Shown here: positions 1 through 8,914 of the stretch, piece after piece
How the letters are laid out: each line of letters starts with the position of its first letter
How positions within the stretch are numbered: the stretch's first letter is position 1
Assembly (NCBI GenBank): GCA_027006175.1
Contig: JALTKS010000077.1
Location: 1 to 52,615 of the forward strand
From: Gammaproteobacteria bacterium
GTDB lineage: Bacteria; Pseudomonadota; Gammaproteobacteria; AKS1
Reading direction: 5' to 3'
Length of the DNA stretch: 52,615 nt
Translations under genes and position numbers: made by a program
The notes under the pieces: generated by a model
The model's input: only the letters and a program-made list of their open reading frames with translations
The model's database searches: none
Told to the model about the DNA's origin: nothing

Positions 1-137
1 ATGAAAATTTATTAGCTGCACTCGATATGGGTTTACCTGATTGTGCCGGCGTTGCACTGGGCGTTGACAGGTTACTGATGATTGCAACAGCGGAACAATC
101 CATTGCAGCGGTGACGACTGCATCATCAAGAGAATAA
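1..137 (+). CDS. epmA: EF-P lysine lysyltransferase EpmA, 3' end (partial)
   Basis: Only the last 44 codons are inside the window (frame beginning at base 3, TAA at 135-137). The visible end contains [17 protein letters not shown], which matches the class II aminoacyl-tRNA synthetase motif 3 region at the C terminus of EpmA (PoxA/GenX). The family attaches beta-lysine to a conserved lysine of elongation factor P in the cytoplasm. A neighbouring psd gene is common for epmA in Gammaproteobacteria and supports the call. A lysyl-tRNA synthetase (LysS) end is the main alternative, but the [11 protein letters not shown] wording fits EpmA better. The gene converges with psd across about 160 bases. 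Confidence 0.8.
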   Translation, partial: ENLLAALDMGLPDCAGVALGVDRLLMIATAEQSIAAVTTASSRE

Positions 138-298
138 TTATGGCGTTATTATATTTGGTTATTTACTAATGTTGTTTTTTGAAAAGAAGAGTGTTTGAAT
201 AATTTGATGATGACAACATATATCTGGTTTGATAGAACGAGAGTAGTATGAATAAAGAAGGAACTTATTTAGAAGTATTAGGCAGAACTAGAGTATAT
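138..298. other. Convergent intergenic region between epmA and psd
   Basis: AT-rich 161 bases between two converging stop codons. I see no G+C-rich hairpin followed by a T run, so no confident terminator. A 21-codon reading frame from 249 runs into the psd 3' end but has no good ribosome binding site and was not called. Confidence 0.4.
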
Positions 299-1141
299 TT
301 AATCACCTTTTGATAAGCATTGTCCCATGCGCACCGTATCTGTCGCAGAGATATCATCATTCCATTCAATGGCATCTTTTGCGAACAGTAAAATTACCGT
401 TGAACCCATATTGAACCGACCCATTTCATCACCACGCTGTAGTGAAATAGTTTGTTCATCATAACGCCATGTTGTAATTTCTTTTCCATAGGGTGGCGTT
501 ATCATGCCATGCCAAACCGTTTCCATACTTCCCACGTTGATAGCACCAACTTGTATCAATGCCATTGGCCCATGATCAGTATCAAATATATTTAATACTC
601 GCTCATTAACCGCAAATAAATTGGGCACAGTTTCAGCTGTATAAGTATTAACACTATAAAGCTTACCGGGGACATAGGTCATTTCACGTAAGTGACCTTC
701 AATCGGCATGTGAATACGATGATAGTCTCGGGGTGATAAATAAATACAACAAAAATGGCCATCAATAAACTTGTTGGCTAATGTGGCCGAACCACCCAGC
801 AATGCGGTTAAATCATAGTTATGATTTTTAGCTTGTAAAATAGTTTGGTCATTTATACGACCAATTTGGCTGACGGTGCCATCGACCGGTGAGCAGACAC
901 CTTTTTCACATATGGGTCTAACACCATCACGAAGCGATCGGGTAAAGAAGCTATTGAAGTCTTTATAGGCTTCAACTTCAGGTTGTACTGCAAGACTCAT
1001 ATCAACATTAAATTGTTTAATAAATGTGTTGATTGCCCAATTTTTGAACCATGGTTTACGAATACGAGTAATCTTATATATAAGATTAGACAAACCATGT
1101 TGTGGAATAATACGAATAAATAAATTAGTAATGGCAGACAT
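299..1141 (-). CDS. psd: Phosphatidylserine decarboxylase proenzyme
   Basis: 280 residues, normal for the bacterial enzyme, which converts phosphatidylserine to phosphatidylethanolamine at the inner membrane. The self-cleavage site is visible near the C terminus as MGSTVILLF; the serine of GST would become the pyruvoyl group. This enzyme has MGST where most bacterial homologues have LGST. The Asp of SPVDGTVS and the His of YHRIHMP fit the other members of the autocleavage triad. ATG at 1139-1141. It is the last gene of a short minus-strand run after SCO and PCu(A)C genes, with only 4 bases separating it from the latter, so they are probably co-transcribed. Confidence 0.95.
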   Translation of the reverse strand: MSAITNLFIRIIPQHGLSNLIYKITRIRKPWFKNWAINTFIKQFNVDMSLAVQPEVEAYKDFNSFFTRSLRDGVRPICEKGVCSPVDGTVSQIGRINDQTILQAKNHNYDLTALLGGSATLANKFIDGHFCCIYLSPRDYHRIHMPIEGHLREMTYVPGKLYSVNTYTAETVPNLFAVNERVLNIFDTDHGPMALIQVGAINVGSMETVWHGMITPPYGKEITTWRYDEQTISLQRGDEMGRFNMGSTVILLFAKDAIEWNDDISATDTVRMGQCLSKGD

Positions 1142-1145
1142 AATG

Positions 1146-1607
1146 TTAGTGGTGCTTGTGTTGAGATGAATCAGAGTTGGTGTTTTTTCGTATAATAAAG
1201 CTAGCCGTTGCTGAAGTACTATTACTAAAAATAAAATTTATAGTTACTCTTTCACCTGCATGCAATGGTTTCAGCGGATTAAATAGCATTAAGTGTAATC
1301 CTTCTGGCTGGAAAACAAGCGGTGTTTGATGAGAGATCGTGACGGTTGGCTGGTGAATCATTTTTGTTAAGCCATTTTCAAGCACCGTTTCATGGAATTC
1401 AATTTTTTTAAAGGCAGGACTTGATGCGCCAATGATTTTAATATCTTTATTCAGATTGTTTTTAAAGATCGCATAGCCAGCCTGGACACGGCTTACAGGA
1501 GGCGCTTCACGTATCCATGCTTCTTCTACGTTGATACCTTGAGCCATAATCGAAGTGGTAACGACTGACAGCAGAAATGCAATACCAATATTTTGTAACC
1601 TGGACAT
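1146..1607 (-). CDS. PCu(A)C-family periplasmic copper chaperone
   Basis: 153 residues with an N-terminal signal peptide cleaved around MAQG. The family binds Cu(I) through His and Met side chains and passes copper to the CuA or CuB site of cytochrome oxidase. Visible ligand candidates are the His in EFHETV, Met in LTKMIH and the HLMLF segment. The C terminus is His-rich (SSQHKHH), which could add metal binding. It overlaps the upstream SCO gene by one base (TAATG), so the two are translationally coupled; the SCO/PCu(A)C pairing strongly supports a role in copper delivery to a terminal oxidase. No oxidase genes lie in this window. Confidence 0.88.
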   Translation of the reverse strand: MSRLQNIGIAFLLSVVTTSIMAQGINVEEAWIREAPPVSRVQAGYAIFKNNLNKDIKIIGASSPAFKKIEFHETVLENGLTKMIHQPTVTISHQTPLVFQPEGLHLMLFNPLKPLHAGERVTINFIFSNSTSATASFIIRKNTNSDSSQHKHH

Positions 1608-2254
1608 TAATTCTGCTCGTAAAAATATCTAATCAAGTTGAATTCACTCACAAGCTTGGCGGCATCGTGTGGGCCAGAGAACAATGCATGTAAATTTCCG
1701 TCTGGGTTGACCAATAAAATGGCGCCACTATGTTGCACATCGTATTCGGTATCATCCGGTGATTTCTTGTTGATAAGATAGGGGATGCCAAATTGTTTTG
1801 TGACCACATCAATTTGTTGGCTGGATTTCCCGGTTAGACCTATGAAGGCATTGTTGAAATAAGGAATGTAGGCTGAAAGTTGTTTTACTGTGTCACGTTC
1901 GGGATCAACGGAAACCATAATAAATCGCGGTGTTTGTTTATCGGGTTGTTTTTGTTCTAAATTGACCGCCATGATATTCATCATTGATAAGGTGTTAGGG
2001 CACACATCCGGGCAGTTCGTGTAGCCAAAAAAGATGAATGACCAATTTCCTTTTAATGATGCCTGGGTGAAAGGTTTACCCGTATGATCGGTTAACTCAA
2101 AGTCTTTGATGGCTCTAGGGCTACGAAAAACCGTGGCGCTGAGATTATCCAGATCAGCACGGCTGACTCTACCTTGCTGGTATAGGGTATATCCAACGAT
2201 AGAGACAATAATAATGACGCCCAAAAATAGCGTCGTGAAAAGTGATTTGCTCAT
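1607..2254 (-). CDS. SCO1/SenC family copper chaperone/thiol reductase
   Basis: 215 residues with an N-terminal membrane anchor (roughly residues 5-25) and a periplasmic thioredoxin-like domain. The copper/thiol motif CPDVC sits in FGYTNCPDVCPNTL, and the third ligand His is in VQHSGAILL. SCO proteins reduce and metallate the CuA centre of cytochrome c oxidase. The gene is directly followed by the PCu(A)C chaperone with a one-base overlap. ATG at 2252-2254 is the only start that keeps the anchor. Confidence 0.92.
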   Translation of the reverse strand: MSKSLFTTLFLGVIIIVSIVGYTLYQQGRVSRADLDNLSATVFRSPRAIKDFELTDHTGKPFTQASLKGNWSFIFFGYTNCPDVCPNTLSMMNIMAVNLEQKQPDKQTPRFIMVSVDPERDTVKQLSAYIPYFNNAFIGLTGKSSQQIDVVTKQFGIPYLINKKSPDDTEYDVQHSGAILLVNPDGNLHALFSGPHDAAKLVSEFNLIRYFYEQN

Positions 2255-2318
2255 AGCATACAGCCTATCCGACCTTGTTAACGAGGCAAGATCATAGCAG
2301 ATTTAAGTGATGAAATAG

Positions 2319-4628
2319 CTATTTTGTGGTCATAACACTGACAGCTTGCCAGTTTTCGTCCGGTGGGGTGATTCGGAATTCCTTGATGAGTTTCAAGTAC
2401 ATATCTGCCGTCAGGTTTTGATTGTAGTTTTCGTACCAATATTGGAAAACAGGCTCTGCTTTGTCCCAATTACGTTCTCGATAGTCAGCGAGTGCTTGTT
2501 TCCAGTTTGCCAGATCAACAGCAAGTTGACCCGTTGGCTCACCACGACCCATGACTTCATGAATGGGAACAGCAAGATCTTTACCTTTGACAACAACACG
2601 ATCCAGTTCACGACCATAAAATTTATTGTCGAGAGATTGCCAGGTACTTTCAGAGACAATCAGACGGACACCATAATATTTGGTTAAGCCCTCAAGGCGA
2701 GCACCAAGATTTACATTGTCACCCATAACCGTATAACTCAAGCGGCGGTCAGAGCCCATGTTACCAACACGCATGGGGCCACTATTGAGCCCTATGCCAA
2801 TCTGAATAGAAGGTAAGCCTTTTTCTAGCCAGCCTTCTCGTAATTCATCAAGGCGCTCTAACATAACCAGCGCAGCTTCTGTTGCGCGAACAGGATGATC
2901 GTCTTGCGGTATCGGTGCTCCCCAGAAAGCCATGATGGCATCACCAATGTACTTATCCAGTGTCCCATCAGCATCAAAAACAATGTCTGTCATGGGTGAG
3001 AAATATTCGTGCAAAAAGCTGGTGAGTGCCTCAGCTTCCATGCTTTCGGAGATGGTGGTGAAACTACGGATATCAGAAAATAATACAGTTAGATTTTCTT
3101 CTGCACCCTCTAAACTAAGCAAAGCAGGGTTTTCTGATACTTGATCAGTGAGTTGCGGAGATAAGTACAGACCCAGTGCATTTTTGTATAAGCGTTTTTG
3201 GCGCTCATCAATAACAAAACGCATAGTGGTTGATTGAGCATATAAAATAACGATAAAACTAACCGGTATGACAATGCTAAACGTCATGCCCCATTGAACA
3301 AATAATATTCCAACATAAAGAAACAGTAATGATGCAAGTCCTAACACGACAAACAGGGATTGAACCGGTTTCAGTTTTGCTGAGCTGAGCATGACAATAA
3401 AAAACAGAATGATCAGCAGTGGGATTTCAAGCCACATAGCCCAGAGTGGTTTATAAAAACTATCGCCATTGAGAAAATTGGAAACACCATAGGCGACTAA
3501 CTCAGTGCCCCAGATTTTACCTACCGGTGTTAAATGATAATCATGTAGTAAATTAGAGTCTGAACCAAAAACGACAAGTTTGTCTTTGATCATGGCAGGA
3601 TCGATTTTACCGTTGATTAGATCGTGCGCACGTAGCAATGGGATTTTTGATTCATATTGACGGTTGTAGAAATTAATTTGTATTTCACCCGCTGCATCAG
3701 TGTGTACTTCGTATTTGCCAATAGCGAGTTTTTCTGCTTTGCCATCTTTAAGCGTTAAATCATAAACTTTCTCTTTTGAGTAAGTTCGAACTGCTTCAGC
3801 GATGGTGTTCATCAGGTAATAACTTTTTGGTTTATCCCCAGCTGTTTGTAATCGGTGAAATAATGGCGCTGATCCAATTGTGCCGTAACGATCATTATTA
3901 ACCCATGCAAAACCTTGTCCTTTGGCCCGGATTTGCAGGGGCAAGATTGATGTCCTTACACCATGAATACGCTGGTAGGGGTAAATATCCAGCTCGCCAT
4001 TACCAATAACATTGAATTTACTTTGTGTTGCTAACCTTGCCATATTGGCTGCGTATAATTTACGTTGGCGTTCGTTAGCAAATTCGTTTTTACGAGCCAG
4101 AATGTAAATAAGCGTGTAATCAAGTTTTGATAATGAGCGTTTAAGTTGCCCATCAAAATTAAGTTCCCGGACTAATTTTAAATAAGTCTGCTGTGACATA
4201 TCACCAATATGTTTACCCAGTGATTCCAGGACCCAGGGTGCCTGGGGCCATTCAAAAATCATATCAATTAATACAGCACGTGGTTTCATTGAGGCAAGTG
4301 TTTGAAATACCTTGGCATGTACCTTACGGGCTAATGGCCATGTATCCTGTTCTGCAATTAAATCCGCATCCAGATTAACCAGAACTACATCCGGGTGTGG
4401 CGAATCATTGCGAAGCGCCATTAATGCTGTTTGATAATAACTATCAGGTTTCAGGATGGTGCCAAAAAAATTACGGGCGGTTTGGTTGAAATCAATGGTA
4501 GTTACTTCTGCTTTATAGGGAAGTGTGCGGTATACCCATGTTTCTGCAAAAACGTATAGTCCTAAATAAATAATCAGTATGGCAGTACTGACGAGTGGAA
4601 TAGGATCCTTGAAAATTGATTTCAGCAT
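2319..4628 (-). CDS. CHASE2-domain class III adenylate/guanylate cyclase
   Basis: 769 residues. Order: one N-terminal transmembrane helix (about 13-28), a long extracytoplasmic CHASE2 sensor (about 40-380), three closely spaced transmembrane helices (about 390-470), a short linker and a cytoplasmic cyclase domain (about 510-700). Both metal-binding aspartates are present, in LFSDIRSFT and YIGDAIMAF. The protein would make cAMP (or cGMP) in response to an unknown periplasmic signal. The C terminus ends PPDENWQAVSVMTTK, closely matching the end of the second cyclase at 36051-38342. It is the third gene of a minus-strand unit after a FecR-domain protein and a TPR/barrel protein, 18 bases after the latter. 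Substrate preference cannot be decided by eye. Confidence 0.9.
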   Translation of the reverse strand: MLKSIFKDPIPLVSTAILIIYLGLYVFAETWVYRTLPYKAEVTTIDFNQTARNFFGTILKPDSYYQTALMALRNDSPHPDVVLVNLDADLIAEQDTWPLARKVHAKVFQTLASMKPRAVLIDMIFEWPQAPWVLESLGKHIGDMSQQTYLKLVRELNFDGQLKRSLSKLDYTLIYILARKNEFANERQRKLYAANMARLATQSKFNVIGNGELDIYPYQRIHGVRTSILPLQIRAKGQGFAWVNNDRYGTIGSAPLFHRLQTAGDKPKSYYLMNTIAEAVRTYSKEKVYDLTLKDGKAEKLAIGKYEVHTDAAGEIQINFYNRQYESKIPLLRAHDLINGKIDPAMIKDKLVVFGSDSNLLHDYHLTPVGKIWGTELVAYGVSNFLNGDSFYKPLWAMWLEIPLLIILFFIVMLSSAKLKPVQSLFVVLGLASLLFLYVGILFVQWGMTFSIVIPVSFIVILYAQSTTMRFVIDERQKRLYKNALGLYLSPQLTDQVSENPALLSLEGAEENLTVLFSDIRSFTTISESMEAEALTSFLHEYFSPMTDIVFDADGTLDKYIGDAIMAFWGAPIPQDDHPVRATEAALVMLERLDELREGWLEKGLPSIQIGIGLNSGPMRVGNMGSDRRLSYTVMGDNVNLGARLEGLTKYYGVRLIVSESTWQSLDNKFYGRELDRVVVKGKDLAVPIHEVMGRGEPTGQLAVDLANWKQALADYRERNWDKAEPVFQYWYENYNQNLTADMYLKLIKEFRITPPDENWQAVSVMTTK

Positions 4629-4646
4629 ATGCTGTGCATGGTTAGC

Positions 4647-5966
4647 CTAAAAAGAGTAGATCAAGTTAATGCCAGTTGTTTCCTGGTTATAAACGAAGGA
4701 AGCAAGAGAAGATTCTGCATCATAATAGCGGTAGTATATTTCGTTTCGTAAACTACGATTCCATACTTTACCAATTTTAAATGATGTTTCACGATAGTCA
4801 TCATTACGGTCGGTAGGATTGGGTTCATCGTAATCACGATCTTCCTTACGGTATGAAATATCTAAATAGGTTGAGTACCAGGGTAGTGGTGTAAAGAAGC
4901 TTGCACGGTATTGATCTGATTCATATGAGAAGGTACTCGTATCATCGGTGTCATTTTTACGCTTACGATAATCAAGTGAAACGGAAGCGCCTTGTGTAAG
5001 AAATGGAAGCAATACCCGGTTGTTAAATTCAAAATCAGTTTTGGTTGCGTCTTGTGAACCATTTTGTGGAAATCTGTCATCAGCAACACGAGCGACTAAT
5101 GAAATGCGGTAGTTCTTTGTCACTTTCTGGTTATACGTCAAAATAGCGCGATTAGTAATAATGAACTCGTCATGACCAAAGCCAACCAATTCACGCTCTA
5201 TTGCCAGTCGCCCATCCCAACCATAGCCAACCATTCCCGCATGGAATCCTAAACGGGCAAGATCGACTTCAAAATTATGAGACACACTTTTTTTGTAGAA
5301 CTGATCGAGCAGTAAGCCGGTTACGCCAACATAATAGCGTTCACCAATACGTTGGTTATATTGTGCGGAAGCGGTTACTGCCCAACGGAAATCCTTAATA
5401 TTTGAAGCATTAACATTTGCTGAGCCACTGGGCGCAGAAGAAATATTGGTGTCGCGCTCATAAGCAGTAATGAATGTTCCGTTAAATCCTTTAGGGCGAT
5501 AACTAAGACCTGTTTCGGCAAGTGCTAACTCGGCAGATGTTTGATAAGGATCATCTGGGCGATCGGCAATGCGCCCAAAATATTCACGTGCAAGGTTTTC
5601 ATTCTTGGCTAAACGGTGGCCTTTCGCGGTAATAAATAAAGTACGGCTGGAATCATCACCATTAGCAATTAATTTGTCACCTGCTTGAGCGGTGACCTTG
5701 CCATTTTCTGCCTTGAAACCGGAGAACATTAAATAGGTGAGGGCACCTTTGTTATTTGGAGCCACTTTTAATGCGCGTTGGAATTTCTTAATTGCCTTGT
5801 CGTAGTTGCCTTTATTAAACGCAACAATACCGATGATAAAGGGGCGCTGGAAGCGAATATCGTTAGCTGGGTTGACGACTGGTTTTTTACTGTCTGCGAA
5901 CAAGGGGCTTGTTTGTGCCAAGCTAATGACTATCGCCATTGTGCAGAGTGTAAGTATTCTGAACAT
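4647..5966 (-). CDS. TPR-containing outer-membrane beta-barrel protein (Slam/DUF560-like architecture)
   Basis: 439 residues: signal peptide ending near LFADS, a TPR-like segment (about 40-90, with GNYDKAIKKFQRALKVAP), then a long stretch of alternating-residue amphipathic strands to the C terminus, which ends NLIYSF with the terminal aromatic residue typical of outer-membrane barrels. A short periplasmic TPR part plus barrel is the layout of surface lipoprotein assembly modulators (DUF560), but I cannot confirm that membership by eye. It sits between a secreted FecR-domain protein and a CHASE2 cyclase. A role in displaying or exporting the FecR-domain protein is an inference. Confidence 0.7.
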   Translation of the reverse strand: MFRILTLCTMAIVISLAQTSPLFADSKKPVVNPANDIRFQRPFIIGIVAFNKGNYDKAIKKFQRALKVAPNNKGALTYLMFSGFKAENGKVTAQAGDKLIANGDDSSRTLFITAKGHRLAKNENLAREYFGRIADRPDDPYQTSAELALAETGLSYRPKGFNGTFITAYERDTNISSAPSGSANVNASNIKDFRWAVTASAQYNQRIGERYYVGVTGLLLDQFYKKSVSHNFEVDLARLGFHAGMVGYGWDGRLAIERELVGFGHDEFIITNRAILTYNQKVTKNYRISLVARVADDRFPQNGSQDATKTDFEFNNRVLLPFLTQGASVSLDYRKRKNDTDDTSTFSYESDQYRASFFTPLPWYSTYLDISYRKEDRDYDEPNPTDRNDDYRETSFKIGKVWNRSLRNEIYYRYYDAESSLASFVYNQETTGINLIYSF

Positions 5967-6198
5967 TTCCCTCGCTCCCTTTCCCCAATAATTCTTTATT
6001 TATAATAGCTTAGGAGGATAATATAGTGTTGTTTATTAAGAATCAAGGAACTGTTGATTAAATTCTATATTCTTTTACCCCATGTCCTGACAACATACTG
6101 AATAGGTCTAGTTAAGCATAGTGATTTAAATAAGTGACCAGAGAGCGGTGAGCAACGCTCATTTTTATTTCAACGTGGTGCATGAATAGAGAAATGGA
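5967..6198. other. Gap between the FecR-domain gene and the TPR/barrel gene
   Basis: 232 bases. A weak hairpin (GAGCG at 6143-6147, CGCTC at 6156-6160) is followed on the plus strand by ATTTTTATTT, so it would terminate plus-strand transcription, for which no gene is present. AT-rich sequence just upstream of the barrel gene (about 5990-6025) could hold a promoter, but I see no clear -35/-10 pair. Confidence 0.3.
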
Positions 6199-8190
6199 TT
6201 ATCTGATATTTTTCAGGTTACCAATATTTCTTGCACCGCCGCCAATGTTACCGATGTTTTTTACACTACCGACATTGCCTATATTACCAACATTACCAAT
6301 ATCTCTTACACTACCGATATTGCCTAGATTACCAACGTTACCAATATCTCTTACACTACCGATATTGCCTAGATTACTAACGTTACCAACGTTACCAATA
6401 TCTCTTACACTACCTATATCGCCTAGGTTACTAACGCTACCAATATCTCTTACACTACCGATATTGCCTAGGTTACTAACGCTACCAATATCTCTAGCAC
6501 TACCTATATTGCCTAGGTTACTAACGCTACCAATATCTCTTGCACTATTTAAGCTGCCTACATTAGCGACGTTACCAATTTTCCCGTTAAGACTCGTGCC
6601 TAAGCCAGGTGCCAAATTAGATCCAGGTCTAATAGCGCTAATGGCTTGATTGTCACCAAAGCCTGTTGCATCTGGAGCAGAAAATGTTTCTTTAGTAACA
6701 GCATTTCCAGCGAGGCTAGTTTGATTTCCAAGATTTAAACCGATATCTCTGTCAGCACTGACTGTCCCGAGGAAACCAATTTTACCCCCATCACTCCCAA
6801 ATACATCAACTGAACCGCGGAAATTACCCTCACCGCCTACAACATTGCCAATAATCCCATTATCGACAAAATCATTAATTTGACCAACACCAGAGGTACG
6901 CGGTGCTCCAGCGCCGGCATAAACATCAGGGTTTGTATCACCGCCGCCAGGAAGAACGGGTCCACTGCCACCAGTAGGTGTGCCGCCAAAACCGCCACCT
7001 ATACCGCTGCCACCCGTTTCTCCGGGGTTACCACCAATGCCAATTCCAGGCAGGCCTCCAGGCAAATTACCACTGCCACTACCACAGGTATCAGCGCCAC
7101 AGTCTTGATTGCCACCGCCAGTACCACCTGTTCCACCGGCAGTGCCGCTACCACCTGTTGCAACGACAATAGGCCCAGTAACTCTTCCACCTGCGAAGCT
7201 GGATCCAGCTGAAGGACTTGCATCTGAGGCGACGGTGACAGAGTCGTTTGACGTCGTGGCAGCGGTAGCTGTGCCTGAGCCTGAGCTTCCAGAGTCTGAA
7301 GAGCCTGAATCAGATGCGTCACCGGTTTCACTTGATGCTGTTGTCGCTGGTGCAGAATCGCTGGCAGCTGCTGGCGAGCCGGAATCTGTTCCAGGATCTG
7401 AATCGCCCGTGTCTGAAGAAGAACCACTCTCAGTGGGTGCCATGGTTGCACCGTCAGCTGATGCAGTCACCATTCCACCAATAGCGCCGCCTGAATCACC
7501 GCCATCACCTGAATCGCTATCGCTTGATGATGGGTTGGCCATCGTGCCAGAACTTGCTGATGACTGAGCATTAGTTTGTCTGTTAGTGGGTGGGCCATTG
7601 ATTACGCCGGTTGTTCCACCGGTATTATTGCCATTGCTTGCGTCACTACTGGAAGCGGTCACGATTTTTTTTGAATGCTCACGCTTATTTTCATTTGCTG
7701 TTTGTGTTTGTTTGGAAGAAGAGCTTGCTGCAGGGTTGTTATCTGCTTTTACAGCGCGTTGCTGGCTTCTGGGAGAAGCTGATTTACCAAGTAACTTGTT
7801 ACCTACAGCAACGAATTGAGAGCCGCCATTTTCAAGAATACCGCCAGGGAAGTATCGGAATTGTCCTTTGAGAATACGAATGATGCTGCGGCCTGGTTTG
7901 CCATCTTTCGCTTCTTCATAGACTTCAATATTGGCATGGGCATTTGGCCCCAGTGTTAGCATGCTTTCATCGTTAAACAATATCGTAGTATTACCTTTCT
8001 CACCTGTTTTTAACGAATCGCCTTCGTCCAGTGTATCGTTAATAACAAATTCACCTTTGCCAACTAAACTGACATCAGTGGCAACGGCGGCGATGCCAAT
8101 TTCGGTTTGTTTTGCATTGGAAATATTGCTCACTAGCAAAAAACTCGCAGTGAGTAGGCTGATAAAGAATTGTTTGCTAATAGTGTTCAT
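6199..8190 (-). CDS. FecR-domain secreted protein with low-complexity body and 15-residue tandem repeats
   Basis: 663 residues from the ATG at 8188-8190, chosen because GGAGAGAG lies just upstream and a signal peptide (cleavage near SNISNA) follows at once; an upstream in-frame ATG at 8238 would put 16 residues before the signal peptide. Residues about 50-130 match the FecR fold (LKTGEKGNTTILFNDES). The next roughly 250 residues are rich in Ser, Gly, Thr and Ala, followed by a Gly-rich part. The C terminus is a tandem repeat of a 15-residue unit of the type SVSNLGNIGSVRDIG. The repetitive end suggests a stalk or surface-exposed solenoid. The gene leads a unit with a TPR/barrel protein and a CHASE2 cyclase. 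Confidence 0.8.
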   Translation of the reverse strand: MNTISKQFFISLLTASFLLVSNISNAKQTEIGIAAVATDVSLVGKGEFVINDTLDEGDSLKTGEKGNTTILFNDESMLTLGPNAHANIEVYEEAKDGKPGRSIIRILKGQFRYFPGGILENGGSQFVAVGNKLLGKSASPRSQQRAVKADNNPAASSSSKQTQTANENKREHSKKIVTASSSDASNGNNTGGTTGVINGPPTNRQTNAQSSASSGTMANPSSSDSDSGDGGDSGGAIGGMVTASADGATMAPTESGSSSDTGDSDPGTDSGSPAAASDSAPATTASSETGDASDSGSSDSGSSGSGTATAATTSNDSVTVASDASPSAGSSFAGGRVTGPIVVATGGSGTAGGTGGTGGGNQDCGADTCGSGSGNLPGGLPGIGIGGNPGETGGSGIGGGFGGTPTGGSGPVLPGGGDTNPDVYAGAGAPRTSGVGQINDFVDNGIIGNVVGGEGNFRGSVDVFGSDGGKIGFLGTVSADRDIGLNLGNQTSLAGNAVTKETFSAPDATGFGDNQAISAIRPGSNLAPGLGTSLNGKIGNVANVGSLNSARDIGSVSNLGNIGSARDIGSVSNLGNIGSVRDIGSVSNLGDIGSVRDIGNVGNVSNLGNIGSVRDIGNVGNLGNIGSVRDIGNVGNIGNVGSVKNIGNIGGGARNIGNLKNIR
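6296..6574 (-). repeat. 45-bp in-frame tandem repeats in the FecR-domain gene
   Basis: The word CCAATATCTCT (plus-strand reading) recurs at 6296, 6341, 6395, 6440, 6485 and 6530. Spacing is 45 bp except one 54-bp unit (6341 to 6395), which carries an extra 9 bp. Each unit encodes 15 residues and keeps frame. Near-identity at DNA level suggests recent expansion by slippage or recombination. Confidence 0.9.
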
Positions 8191-8266
8191 GCTCTCTCTC
8201 CGTAAATAGCGCGGTTCGCTGCTACTTTGGGTTATCACCCTACGTAATTGTCTAATTTATGTACAA

Positions 8267-8295
8267 ATTCTAACGCTATTCATGATGGCTTACAA
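8267..8295 (-). promoter_or_regulatory. Predicted sigma70 promoter of the FecR/TPR/CHASE2 unit
   Basis: Read on the minus strand: -35 TTGTAA (8290-8295), a 17-base spacer, -10 TAGAAT (8267-8272). This is a good match with ideal spacing. The start of transcription would fall near 8260, leaving about 70 bases of leader before the ATG at 8190. Confidence 0.5.
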
Positions 8296-8450
8296 TCGGT
8301 ACACAATGGTATCTTATGTAAGAAAAAGCTTACAAAAAAAGACATTATGTAATCTTTCGGTTCACCAACATTCAGTTTGTTGTCATGTTCAAAGTATAGG
8401 TAAGGAAGCTTGAAACAACAGTGACTTTTAGCTTATTTGAGGTGTGACTT

Positions 8451-8474
8451 ATTTACCTTAGAAAACAGGTAAAT
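8451..8474 (-). terminator. Possible hairpin after ccmE
   Basis: A 7-bp perfect inverted repeat (ATTTACC at 8451-8457, GGTAAAT at 8468-8474) lies just beyond the ccmE stop codon. The stem is A+T-rich and no clear T run follows, so it is a weak terminator candidate for the long minus-strand operon. Confidence 0.25.
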
Positions 8475-8476
8475 TT

Positions 8477-8914
8477 TTACGGTTTTTTGAGTGTTTTAGC
8501 GGCATCCATCGCTGCTTTAGCCTCGGGTGGCATGTAATTTTCATCATGTTTCGCTAAAACCTGCTCAGCGATAAACAGCCCGGATGCATCTAATTTTCCT
8601 TGTGTAACAACACCTTGGCCTTCGCGAAACAGATCCGGCAAGATGCCTTCGTAGGCTACGTTGATGTCTTTAATGGTATCGGTGACGGTGAAGGTAACTT
8701 TGAGCCCTTTATTACTGTGTTTAACGCTATTTTCTTTTACCATGCCGCCAAGTCGAAAGGTTTGGTTAACCGGCGCTTTGCCTGCTTTGATGTCTGTTGG
8801 TGAGTGGAAATAGACAATATTGTCTTTAAACGCATTGAGTATAAGCAAAGTAACGAGACTGAGCCCAATAACCGATATCGCAATAATGCTAATTTTCTTA
8901 TGACGTGGTTTCAT
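8477..8914 (-). CDS. ccmE: Cytochrome c maturation heme chaperone CcmE
   Basis: 145 residues: a short cytoplasmic N terminus, one membrane anchor (about 8-27) and a periplasmic OB-fold domain. The heme-binding His is in VLAKHDENYMP, the standard CcmE motif. CcmE receives heme from CcmC with release by CcmAB and hands it to CcmF/CcmH for attachment to apocytochromes. The reading frame overlaps the end of ccmD by 17 bases, so translation is probably coupled. It is the last gene of the minus-strand ccmABCDE block. Confidence 0.96.
   Translation of the reverse strand: MKPRHKKISIIAISVIGLSLVTLLILNAFKDNIVYFHSPTDIKAGKAPVNQTFRLGGMVKENSVKHSNKGLKVTFTVTDTIKDINVAYEGILPDLFREGQGVVTQGKLDASGLFIAEQVLAKHDENYMPPEAKAAMDAAKTLKKP

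Noticed and set aside
249-314. 21-codon frame between epmA and psd
   Set aside because: Weak ribosome site and runs into the psd coding end; nothing supports expression.
6143-6170. Hairpin followed by T-rich run
   Set aside because: Stem is only 5 bp and oriented for plus-strand transcription, where no gene ends.
6296-6574. Regular repeats that could suggest a CRISPR array
   Set aside because: Units are contiguous and coding in frame, with no unique spacers.
6182-6649. 155-codon plus-strand frame rich in Leu-Pro repeats
   Set aside because: It is the antisense reading of the 45-bp repeats of the FecR-domain gene; no ribosome site, and its periodicity is fully explained by the minus-strand gene.
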